A stretch of DNA of 64,000 bases from contig DATLSM010000097.1 of NCBI GenBank assembly GCA_035534175.1, positions 9,763 to 73,762 of the forward strand, in the 5' to 3' direction. Both the position numbers and the translations under genes were made by a program. The notes under the pieces are model-generated. The model was given only the letters and a program-made list of their open reading frames with translations. It ran no database searches and had not been told where the DNA came from. Shown here piece after piece: positions 52,534 through 59,946 of the stretch. The stretch comes from DATLSM01 sp035534175. Its GTDB lineage: Bacteria > Actinomycetota > Thermoleophilia > Solirubrobacterales > 70-9. Each line of letters begins with the position of its first letter. Positions within the stretch are counted from its first letter, which is position 1.

Positions 52534-53571
52534 CTAAGCGGCGGCGCTGACTGCCTGGCGGATCAGGCTCTCGCCAGTCTCGGCGATCGTGTCCTCGATG
52601 GAGCGAGGTGCCCAGCCGAGCGTGTCCCTCGCCTTCTCCGAGGACAGCTCGGTGCGCTTGCCAAGCCCGCTGATGACGGAGCGAATGTCGGGGTCAAACA
52701 GCGCCATGCCCCGCACGAGCAGATTGGGGACGGTGCGAGTTGGCACCTTCGAGGCCGTCTCTCCAAGGCGCTCGCGAAGGACCGCCCCGATCTCGGCCAT
52801 CCAGAGAAACTTGGTAGCCGCGATGAAACGCTCGCCGCCGGCAGCGGCGGCTGTCATCGCCTTGATCTCCAGGTCGGCGACGTCTCGGACGTCGACCAGG
52901 CTGAAGCCCAGCCGCGGCATCCCGGGCATGCCGTTCAATAGTCGCGTCACGGCCTGCACAGAGAAGGAGAGGTCATCGTTCAGTACCGGCCCGATGATCG
53001 CGCCAGGGTTGATGACCGAGAGGCGGTCTTCCGCTCCCCGTTCGCGCACCAGCTCCCAGGCTGCCCGCTCGGCGATCGTCTTGGAGCGAACGTAGGGCGT
53101 GAGGCCTGGAGTATCGGGATCGGTCCAGTCATCCTCGTTCAGTGATCTGGTGCCAGCCCCGACGCTGAGCCGGATCGCGGCCACCGAGGAGGTGAGGACG
53201 ACGCGCTTTACTCCGGCATCCAAACTTGCGCCCAGAACCCGCAGGGTTCCCTCGCGGGCGGGAACGATCAGCTCGTCGGGGTCCTTTGGCTGCTTGGACG
53301 GGAATGGGGAAGCGACATGTAGGACGTACTCGCAGCCCTCAACCGCCTCGCGCCAGCCCTCGTCTCTGGTCAGGTCCGCGGCGAGCACCTCCAGGCGGTC
53401 CCCGGGATCGATCTCGGAGCTGACCGTGGCTCGCACCTCCGACTCCCGAGAGAGGCTGCGAACCGTCGTTCTCACCTTGTAGCCGCGGCGCAACAGCTCG
53501 ACCACGCACCAGCCGCCGAGAAAGCCGGAGCCACCGGTGACCAGTACCGTCGAACCGGAATCTTCAATCAT
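52534..53571 (-). CDS. NAD-dependent epimerase/dihydroflavonol reductase-like
   Basis: 345 residues from ATG 53571 (GGGTGAAG directly before). Extended SDR: VLVTGGSGFLGGWCVVELLRRGYKVRTTVRS, ADLTRDEGWREAVEGCEYVLHVASPFP, Ser in LTSSVAAI, catalytic YVRSK, and INPGAIIGPVL. The block DVADLEIKAMTAAAAGGERFIAA is typical of the dihydroflavonol-4-reductase/anthocyanidin-like group, NADP(H)-linked carbonyl reductases in bacteria. The substrate is unknown. Confidence 0.88.
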   Translation of the reverse strand: MIEDSGSTVLVTGGSGFLGGWCVVELLRRGYKVRTTVRSLSRESEVRATVSSEIDPGDRLEVLAADLTRDEGWREAVEGCEYVLHVASPFPSKQPKDPDELIVPAREGTLRVLGASLDAGVKRVVLTSSVAAIRLSVGAGTRSLNEDDWTDPDTPGLTPYVRSKTIAERAAWELVRERGAEDRLSVINPGAIIGPVLNDDLSFSVQAVTRLLNGMPGMPRLGFSLVDVRDVADLEIKAMTAAAAGGERFIAATKFLWMAEIGAVLRERLGETASKVPTRTVPNLLVRGMALFDPDIRSVISGLGKRTELSSEKARDTLGWAPRSIEDTIAETGESLIRQAVSAAA

Positions 53572-54045
53572 CTTCACCCGCAAACCTAACCGACAAGCAC
53601 AATGGCATTGACCCACCGGCTTGCCCCGATGCTCCCGATCCCTGACGCGCTGTCCGGGGGGAGCTGGAAGCTATCCACGGCAGAGAGCGAGAGGAGATTC
53701 GCCTCAAAATCGTGCTCTTTCGGCGGGCGCCATAAACCGCGTCCCCACTTGCAGCTGGGAGCGTGTTTCCCGCTTCCCGGTCGGGGATTCAATTCATGGC
53801 GGGGGCCCGATTCGTCTCTCGCTACCATCCACAGATCGTGGCGCGGATGGCGCTTCCCGATCGTCTCTAACCAGGGGATTGGTCTATTCCAGGCGCTCCA
53901 ACTGCCCCTTGCGCCTGGAAAGCAAGAGAGATCCGGCCTCTCTCGACGCGGCTCAACCACCCGCAGGCGCCCAAACGAGTCAGCAAAAGCTGCCGCCCGT
54001 GACCTCCCGACGACGGCCCGGCTCTCAACCGGAGAGGATGTGTAG
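53572..54045. other. Non-coding gap
   Basis: About 470 bp between divergent genes. It should hold both promoters, but no convincing boxes were found. It contains the word GGCCCGATTCGTCTC plus GCTACC (53807-53829) that also occurs near 43727. Confidence 0.3.
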
Positions 54046-54300
54046 ATGCCCCAACCCCATCACCGGAAAAAGCGCGCCGAACCCGTTGACTATGGCTGGG
54101 TGATTTCGTTCGGCTGCAAGCCCACCGGCAAGCTCCGGCGGCTCAAGGTCGACACCGACCCAGCCGCCGACACGCGACCAATCGAAGTCCATTGCGTTTG
54201 CGGTGAGGTCCACCGTGTGATCGTCTCCCCCTACCGGCGCCGGCGCTCCGCCGATGAACCCTTCGACCTCGAGGTCCCCTCGCTTGACGAGCTGCGCTGA
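54046..54300 (+). CDS. Small hypothetical protein with HCVCGEVH motif
   Basis: 84 residues with a good ribosome site (GGAGAGG, 8 nt before ATG). Basic N-terminus, then DYGWVISFGCKPTGKLRRLKVDTDP and IEVHCVCGEVHRVIVSPYRRRRS, ending in an acidic helix DEPFDLEVPSLDELR. The Cys/His cluster HCVCGEVH plus Cys in FGC could bind zinc. Family not recognised. Codon use fits the neighbours. Confidence 0.6.
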   Translation: MPQPHHRKKRAEPVDYGWVISFGCKPTGKLRRLKVDTDPAADTRPIEVHCVCGEVHRVIVSPYRRRRSADEPFDLEVPSLDELR

Positions 54301-54770
54301 TGCCCGCGCCGAGGGACAACTTCTCTGCGGGCTCGACGCTCCCCGCGCTGCAGCGCGCTCGCTGTCCTCGCCCACCTCAGATCGCCACAAGCAAGCGCTC
54401 GATCCACCTTCGCTGACCCTCAATCGCAGGCCATGGCCTGGTCTGGGCTTCGATGGTTGAATCATCTCCTGGAGCCACCGCAGCTCAGTTTCCAGCAGAG
54501 CACCACAGATCTGGCCCAGGAGGCGCACATCACGACGGCGGTGAACCGGCCGCGCGGGCGGTAATCAGCGATGAAGAATGCGAATGGCGACTTCCTCCTG
54601 GAGGGTTGATTCAGCGGGCATAGGCATTCCGAGGCACTCGCGCTGACCTGACGCTCACGTCTGAAGAAACCCACTCTCCAACTCCGCGAAGAATGCATCA
54701 GAGAGGCGGGCTCGAACTGTTGCTGTTGAAACTGACCCTGTTGATATCGGGCCCCCCTCATTTTCGCCAC
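54301..54770. other. Non-coding gap with IS-end-like word
   Basis: About 470 bp. GCTGTTGAAACTGACCCTGT (about 54724-54743) resembles CGCTTGAAGTTGACCCTGCT near 52231 and the ends of IS21-type elements. No gene is supported. Confidence 0.35.
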
Positions 54771-55061
54771 CTATTGGCTCGGAGTAGCCAACGGCGCGTG
54801 CCTGACCGGCGGGGCCGGGGCTGGCGGAGCGGGAAGCGCGGCTGGCCGCTCGGGCTTGCCCCGGGGTCCAAACTCAGCAATGCAATGCCACCAGGACACC
54901 CGCCGCTCGATCAGATGGTCGAGGCAGAAGTCGCTCGGACCGGTTTCGTAGTCAAGGGCAAGCAGCCCGATGAACACGACGGCATAGATCACCGCTGTGC
55001 CGATGTCTGTCGAGCTGCTCGAGTAGGGCCCACCGAAACCCTCACCCACCGCCCAGATCAA
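54771..55061 (-). pseudogene. C-terminal stump of an integral membrane protein
   Basis: The frame reads SVLIWAVGEGFGGPYSSSSTDIGTAVIYAVVFIGLLAL, the last two helices of a DoxX/DUF-type membrane protein family with the GEGFGG motif, then a Pro/Ala-rich tail. An in-frame TAA lies about 17 codons upstream and no start with a ribosome site exists, so the N-terminal part is lost. Confidence 0.4.
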
Positions 55062-55123
55062 GACGCTGAACAGCGCGGCGCCGAGGGTGGCCCGCCGACG
55101 GGTTTTTCGTTATTGCCAGGAGC

Positions 55124-55129
55124 TATAAT
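55124..55129 (+). promoter_or_regulatory. Consensus -10 box, leaderless start
   Basis: A perfect TATAAT ends 6 bp before the antitoxin ATG (55136), placing the RNA start at the ATG. No clear -35 is present (GGTTTT at 55101). The mRNA is probably leaderless. Confidence 0.6.
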
Positions 55130-55135
55130 AACGGG

Positions 55136-55399
55136 ATGTCGAAAGCGCTGAAGGTGATGGTCTCGATGCCCGACGAGCTGCTCGAGCGGATCGACCGCGC
55201 CGCGGATGAGCGTGGCACGAGCCGCAGCGCCTTCCTACAGGAGGCGGCACGGCGTGAGCTTGGCTGGCCCGACCCCGCGGCGATCGACGCCGCGCTTGAG
55301 CGCGGTCGGGCCGCGCTTGCCGGTGCCGGGAGCTTTGAGGCCGCCGAGCTGATCCGCGCCGAACGAAAGGCACGCGATGCCCGTGATCGACGTCGTTAG
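55136..55399 (+). CDS. Ribbon-helix-helix antitoxin
   Basis: 87 residues. LKVMVSMPDELLERIDRAADERGTSRSAFLQEAARREL is a CopG/MetJ-type RHH fold that dimerises and binds DNA. The C-terminal ERGRAALAGAGSFEAAELIRAERKARDARDRRR wraps the toxin. It overlaps the PIN gene by 23 bp, the usual order for a VapBC-type module, and should autoregulate the operon together with the toxin. The ATG sits at the predicted transcription start. Confidence 0.85.
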   Translation: MSKALKVMVSMPDELLERIDRAADERGTSRSAFLQEAARRELGWPDPAAIDAALERGRAALAGAGSFEAAELIRAERKARDARDRRR

Positions 55400-55847
55400 C
55401 GACGCCAACGTGGCGCTCAAGTGGTTCCACGCCGAGGGCGAGGAGGAAGTGGCGGAGGCGCGCGCGCTGCTCGCCGCCCACAAGGCGCGAACGGTGGCGC
55501 TGACAGTGCTCGACCTGACCGCCTATGAGCTTGGCAACGCGCTGTTGCGAGGCCGCGCCGCGGCCAGCGCTGAGCAGGTGGCCACGGTGCTCGATGCCCT
55601 CGCCGTGCTCTGCCCCGCGGTGCGTCCCGACCCCGAGGAGTTTCGACTCGCGACCGATCTCGCCGCCCGCCACGCGCTAACCGTCTATGACGCTTCCTAC
55701 GCAGCGGTGGCGAAGAATCGCAAAGCGACCCTGGCGACGCTCGATCACGACCTGCTGGAAGCGGGCCTTGGCACCCGCCCCAGCGAGCTGGCGGCGAGGC
55801 TGGCCGAGACCGGTGGCGCAGACCCTCAACGGGAGAGTTCGCCATGA
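55377..55847 (+). CDS. vapC: PIN-domain toxin (VapC-like)
   Basis: 156 residues. PIN acidic residues: VVSDANVALKWF (first Asp), LTAYELGNALL (Glu), LTVYDASYAAVAKNRKATLATLDHDLL (two more Asp). The fold should bind Mg2+ and cut RNA, commonly initiator tRNA or rRNA. All four acidic positions are intact, so the module is probably active, unlike the orphan VapB at 48692. Its 3' end overlaps a recombinase stump by 4 bp (ATGA). Confidence 0.88.
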   Translation: MPVIDVVSDANVALKWFHAEGEEEVAEARALLAAHKARTVALTVLDLTAYELGNALLRGRAAASAEQVATVLDALAVLCPAVRPDPEEFRLATDLAARHALTVYDASYAAVAKNRKATLATLDHDLLEAGLGTRPSELAARLAETGGADPQRESSP

Positions 55848-55921
55848 GGGTCGCCTTCTACGGGCGGGTGTCCACCGACGACGCGCAGGCTCGTCGCGCA
55901 CCCGGTCCAGAACAGCGGTGA
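55844..55921 (+). pseudogene. Serine recombinase N-terminal stump
   Basis: 25 codons beginning MRVAFYGRVSTDDAQARR, the catalytic N-terminus of large serine recombinases (RVST with the nucleophile Ser). The frame ends at TGA 55921 and nothing of the remaining domain follows. The ATG overlaps the vapC stop. Probably cut by a deletion. Confidence 0.55.
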
Positions 55922-56025
55922 CGATCATTGCGCTCAGCCGCCGCTGCAATCGCGCCGGCGGCATATCTCGGTACTGCCCGGCGCCAGCCTTCGGCTGTCG
56001 AGTACTGCGTGGACTCGGAGCCTTA

Positions 56026-56185
56026 CCCGTCAATACAGACGACACAGTGGGTGTCCTCGGGTAAACAGCAAGGACTCTTGCCCCCTCGGCGTCGCGACGG
56101 TCTGCCCGGTGCGCGTAGGCATTGGCCAGCTCCTGAATCGACAGGCGGTCTGCCTGCGCGGGCGGGGGTGATTTCAGCGTGGTTA
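56026..56185 (-). pseudogene. SnoaL-like domain fragment
   Basis: One frame reads ADRLSIQELANAYAHRADRRDAEGARVL, the first helices of SnoaL/NTF2-like proteins; a second frame continues EDTHCVVCIDG. A frameshift separates them and the remaining two thirds are absent. Confidence 0.4.
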
Positions 56186-56256
56186 TCGTCTCTCCTGTCC
56201 ATCCCTGTCCACAGGTACCGGGCGGTGCCGGTCTTTTGCGTTCTAATGTTTCGGGC

Positions 56257-56574
56257 ATGGCTGTGGCGGAGCGCATCGAGGTGGCCGACGCGCCTGACCG
56301 CAATCGCTACGAGCTGTCGATTGCCGGAGGGGTGGTTGGCTTCGCCGCCTATCGCGCACGCCCCGGCCTGATCGCGTTCGTCCATACCGAGGTCGACGAG
56401 CGCCTCCAGGGTCGCGGACTCGGTGATCGGCTGATCCGGTTCGCTCTGGAAGACGCCCGCGCACGAGGTCTCGCTGTGCTGCCGTTCTGTCCGTTCGTCA
56501 AAGTATTCATCGAACGTCATCGGGAGTTCGAGGCGCTGGTACCAGACACCTACAGGGAGCCGTTCGGCTTGTAA
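56257..56574 (+). CDS. GNAT-like acetyltransferase (YjdJ type)
   Basis: 105 residues from ATG 56257. Short GNAT fold: RYELSIAGGVVGFAAYRARPGLIAFVHTEVDERLQGRGLGDRLIRFALEDARARGLAVLPFCPFVKVFIERHREFEALVP. The CoA loop LQGRGLG and the CPFVKVFIERH block are hallmarks of the small YjdJ/Gtn-related acetyltransferases. Complete and apparently functional, in contrast to its decayed surroundings. Confidence 0.85.
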   Translation: MAVAERIEVADAPDRNRYELSIAGGVVGFAAYRARPGLIAFVHTEVDERLQGRGLGDRLIRFALEDARARGLAVLPFCPFVKVFIERHREFEALVPDTYREPFGL

Positions 56575-56607
56575 AGCGCTACGAAGGGCGAGCGCATCGA
56601 CGCCCCT

Positions 56608-56899
56608 ACGACACGGGTGCGGTGCCTTCACGCTGCCGGATGCACCGTCTGCCGGCCGACTTCGATATGGCGAGGTGTCCGTGGATTGCCCCTGACGCCG
56701 CTGATGCCGAGGCGGTCGCGGCCGTGATCGGGCCGATGCCCCACGGGAGGGCGGGCTGATGCTGCTCGAGGGTGACCTGGAACTCGACGGGAAGCGGCAA
56801 ACCCGCCCGGCGCGATGTCGTTGTGGCAGGTCGGCGGAGCGGCCCTGTTGCATCCGCAGCGGCCCGTGTCAGCAGTGGCAGTACGAGCCAGACCACTGA
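56608..56899 (+). pseudogene. Degenerate iron-sulfur/CDGSH-type gene
   Basis: Two frames, 56608-56759 and 56759-56899, join at TGATG. The first has VRCLHAAGCT in one phase and HRLPADFDMARCPWIAPDAADAEAVAAVIG in the next, like the divergent 4Fe-4S domain (Fer4_19). The second reads LLEGDLELDGKRQTRPARCRCGRSAERPCC, like a CDGSH domain whose DGSH has decayed to IRSG. The fused gene is inactivated by frameshifts. Confidence 0.45.
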
Positions 56900-57052
56900 A
56901 GCACCTCGGCCCCAGATCGCGACAGAAGGGAAACCGGTTGCCGGCCGAGGCGCATCAATGGCCTCGCTCCGCGGTTCCTGGACTCGGCCGCGAGGTCATT
57001 CTCCCCACGCGCTATCCTGGATAAATACTAACTACGGAAATTGGACTCTGTC

Positions 57053-59362
57053 ATGGCCTACCTCTTGATTTCGCTCGATGATGCACTCGTCTTCCCCGGC
57101 GTTTCCGCGACCCTGCCGATCGATGTCGGCGAGGAGGAGCGCGTTTTCCTGCTGCCCCACCACGACGGCGAGTACGGACACGTCGGCGTCGTCGCCGAGG
57201 TTGTCGAGCGAGGCCGTTCGCGCCACGGCAGCCCGGCAGCGACCGTGGTAGGCCTTCATCGCGGGCTCGCCGGGGCGGCTATCGCCGGCAAGGATGGCGA
57301 CGACGATTCCCTGCGCATCGAGGTGCAGGAGGTCCATGACGGCCACCCCGACGACGAGCACACGCAGGAGCTGGCGCGCGAGTACCGCGCTTTAGTCGAG
57401 GAGATCCTCGAGCTGCGCGGCGACGACGGCCGCATCGCTGCCTTCCTGCGCTCGATCGAGGAGCCGGGCGCGCTGGCCGACACCTCCGGTCTTTCCCCCG
57501 ACATCTCCAACGAGAACAAGCAGCGGCTGCTGGAGACGATCGACGTCACCGCCCGCCTCGAGCTGGCGGTCGAGCTGCAGCGCGAGCGCCTGGCCGAGCT
57601 CCAGGTCCGCTCCAAAATCCGTGACGACGTCGAGTCTGGCGCTCAGAAACAACAGCGCGAGTATTTCTTGCGCAAACAGATGGAGTCGATCCGCAAAGAG
57701 CTGGGTGAGGACGAGACCGACCTGATCACCGAGTACGAGTCGAAGATCGCCCAAGCCGAAATGCCGGAGGCGGTCGCCGAGCAGGCCGAGAAGGAGCTGC
57801 GACGGCTCGAGCGCCAGGGCGAGCAGTTGCCGGAGAGCTCGATGATCCGCAGCTACCTCGACTGGCTGATCGCGGTGCCTTGGGGAAAGCGCTCCGACGA
57901 GAGGCGCGACCCTGCCTACACCCGCGAGGTGCTCGACGCCGACCACGCCGGCCTCGAGGACGTCAAGAAACGGATCATCGAGTTCGTCGCCGTGCGCAAG
58001 CTACGCCAGGACCGTGGTGTCGACGACGACGACCGGGCCAATGGCACGATCCTCACCCTGGTCGGGCCTCCCGGCACCGGCAAGACCTCGATCGGCGAGT
58101 CGATCGCCCGCAGCCTCGGGCGCGAGTTCGTCCGCCTCAGCCTGGGCGGTCTCCACGACGAGGCGGAGATCCGCGGTCACCGCCGCACCTACATCGGTGC
58201 CCTACCGGGACGGATCGTCCGTGCCCTGCGCGACGCCGGCACGATGAACCCGGTGGTCCTTCTCGACGAGGTAGACAAGGTCGGCGCCGACTGGCGCGGC
58301 GACCCGACGGCGGCCCTGCTCGAGGTACTCGACCCGGCCCAGAACAACACCTTCCGGGATAACTACCTCGATGTCGAGGTTGACCTCTCCGAGGTCGTCT
58401 TCATCGCCACTGCGAATCTGCTCGACACGATTCCGGCGCCGCTGCTCGACCGCATGGAGCTGATCCGGTTCGATGGCTACACCACCGAGGAGAAGCTGGC
58501 GATCGCCAAGGGCTACCTGCTGCCGCGGCAGCTGAAGCGCAACGGCTTGGAAGTCGAGGAGGTCGAGGTCGGCGATGAGGTCCTGCGCGGCATCATCGCC
58601 GAGTACACCCGCGAGGCTGGCGTCCGCCAGCTGGAGCGGGAGATCGGCAAGCTGCTGCGTGGAGCGGCGACGAGGATCGCCGGGGGCGAGGCGAAGGCCA
58701 CCGAGGACAAGGTGAAGATCGACGTCGAGTTCCTGCGCGAGACGCTGGGCCGCCAGATGTTCTTCCAGGAGTCGGTCGAGCGCACGGCGATCCCAGGCGT
58801 CTCGACGGGCCTCGCGGTGACCGGAACCGGCGGCGACATTCTCTTCATCGAGGCGACCGCGATGGACGGCGACAAGGGCCTCGTCCTCACCGGGCAGCTG
58901 GGCGATGTAATGAAGGAGTCGGCGCGGATCGCCCTCTCCTACGTGCGGGCTCACCGTGAGGAGCTGGGCATTCCGGCGGAGGCCTTCGAGCGCGAATTCC
59001 ACCTGCACGTGCCGGCGGGGGCGATCCCCAAGGACGGCCCCAGCGCCGGCACGGCGATGACCACCGCCCTGGTCAGCCTGCTGGCGGGCCGCCCCGTCAA
59101 ACACACTGTGGGGATGACCGGAGAGGTCACCCTCCAGGGACGGGTGCTGCCGATTGGCGGTCTCAAGCAGAAGGTGCTGGCGGCGCATGCCGCCGGGCTG
59201 ACCGAGGTGGTCCTGCCCGAGCGCAATCGCGGCGACCTCGACGAGGTCCCCGAGGAGGTGCGCGAGCAGATGACCTTCCACCCAGTGATGAGTATCGACG
59301 AGGTGCTAGGACTGGCGCTCGAGCCGGCCGAGAACGGGGCCGATGTCGCCTCGGTGTCGTAG
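57053..59362 (+). CDS. lon: ATP-dependent protease Lon
   Basis: 769 residues from ATG 57053; a TTG at 57041 is also open. A shortened LonN substrate domain (1-190), a coiled-coil middle (QQREYFLRKQMESIRKELGE), and the AAA+ module: Walker A GPPGTGKT (338-345), Walker B VVLLDEVDK, sensor ATAN. The protease domain has the Ser-Lys dyad Ser664 in KDGPSAG and Lys707 in GGLKQKVLAA, with the same 43-residue spacing as in E. coli. It degrades damaged and regulatory proteins. I see no HspR box in the short upstream region. The end overlaps the HxlR gene by 20 bp. Confidence 0.95.
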   Translation: MAYLLISLDDALVFPGVSATLPIDVGEEERVFLLPHHDGEYGHVGVVAEVVERGRSRHGSPAATVVGLHRGLAGAAIAGKDGDDDSLRIEVQEVHDGHPDDEHTQELAREYRALVEEILELRGDDGRIAAFLRSIEEPGALADTSGLSPDISNENKQRLLETIDVTARLELAVELQRERLAELQVRSKIRDDVESGAQKQQREYFLRKQMESIRKELGEDETDLITEYESKIAQAEMPEAVAEQAEKELRRLERQGEQLPESSMIRSYLDWLIAVPWGKRSDERRDPAYTREVLDADHAGLEDVKKRIIEFVAVRKLRQDRGVDDDDRANGTILTLVGPPGTGKTSIGESIARSLGREFVRLSLGGLHDEAEIRGHRRTYIGALPGRIVRALRDAGTMNPVVLLDEVDKVGADWRGDPTAALLEVLDPAQNNTFRDNYLDVEVDLSEVVFIATANLLDTIPAPLLDRMELIRFDGYTTEEKLAIAKGYLLPRQLKRNGLEVEEVEVGDEVLRGIIAEYTREAGVRQLEREIGKLLRGAATRIAGGEAKATEDKVKIDVEFLRETLGRQMFFQESVERTAIPGVSTGLAVTGTGGDILFIEATAMDGDKGLVLTGQLGDVMKESARIALSYVRAHREELGIPAEAFEREFHLHVPAGAIPKDGPSAGTAMTTALVSLLAGRPVKHTVGMTGEVTLQGRVLPIGGLKQKVLAAHAAGLTEVVLPERNRGDLDEVPEEVREQMTFHPVMSIDEVLGLALEPAENGADVASVS

Positions 59363-59660
59363 CTGTTCGCCCGTGCCGCCTGAGGTGCGGGCGACGGCGA
59401 ACCTGCTCGAGCGCCGCTGGACTCTGGCGACGATCTACGCCTGCGCCGGCGGCGCCACCCGTTTCAACGAGTTCCGCCAGTCGCTCCCAGGAGTCTCGCC
59501 GACGACTCTCTCGGAGCGACTCGACCAGCTGGAGAAGGCCGGCGTGGTCGAGCGTGCGCTCGTCCCAGGCCGCCCGCCCCATACCGAGTATGTCCTCACC
59601 GTGCAGGGCAAGCAACTAGCCCGGGCCGTCACGGGTCTACTCGCCTCACCAGTTCGATGA
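59343..59660 (+). CDS. HxlR-family transcriptional regulator
   Basis: 105 residues. Winged helix of the HxlR/DUF24 type: LLERRWTLATIYACAGGATRFNEFRQSLPGVSPTTLSERLDQLEKAGVVERALVPGRPPHTEYVLTVQGKQL. Two Cys near the N-terminus (CRSC) could act as a redox switch, as in other HxlR sensors. The ATG lies inside the lon 3' end, so it is probably coupled to lon. Its target might be lon or the downstream ATPase. Confidence 0.87.
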   Translation: MSPRCRSCSPVPPEVRATANLLERRWTLATIYACAGGATRFNEFRQSLPGVSPTTLSERLDQLEKAGVVERALVPGRPPHTEYVLTVQGKQLARAVTGLLASPVR

Positions 59661-59946
59661 GGCGGATCAGGCACCGCAAAGGACGACCTCGCAGGGGCCA
59701 GCCCAAGGTCCGTGGCATCGCCGTGCGAGGGGCGGAAACGCATTCGCTCCCACGCGAAGCGGCCGGCCGCGGCCACGCCTAACCGGGTTCGGGCTACGTG
59801 CCGGCGCCAATCGCCGTCGATGCCGTCATCGACCTCGTCGACGGCCCCGGCATTACCAACGCGGGCGCCTCCAGCGGGTGCTGCCAGCGCGGAAGCGACG
59901 CGCCGGAATAGCCGTCTTGCGCCGAGACGGATGACAGAATCGGTCT

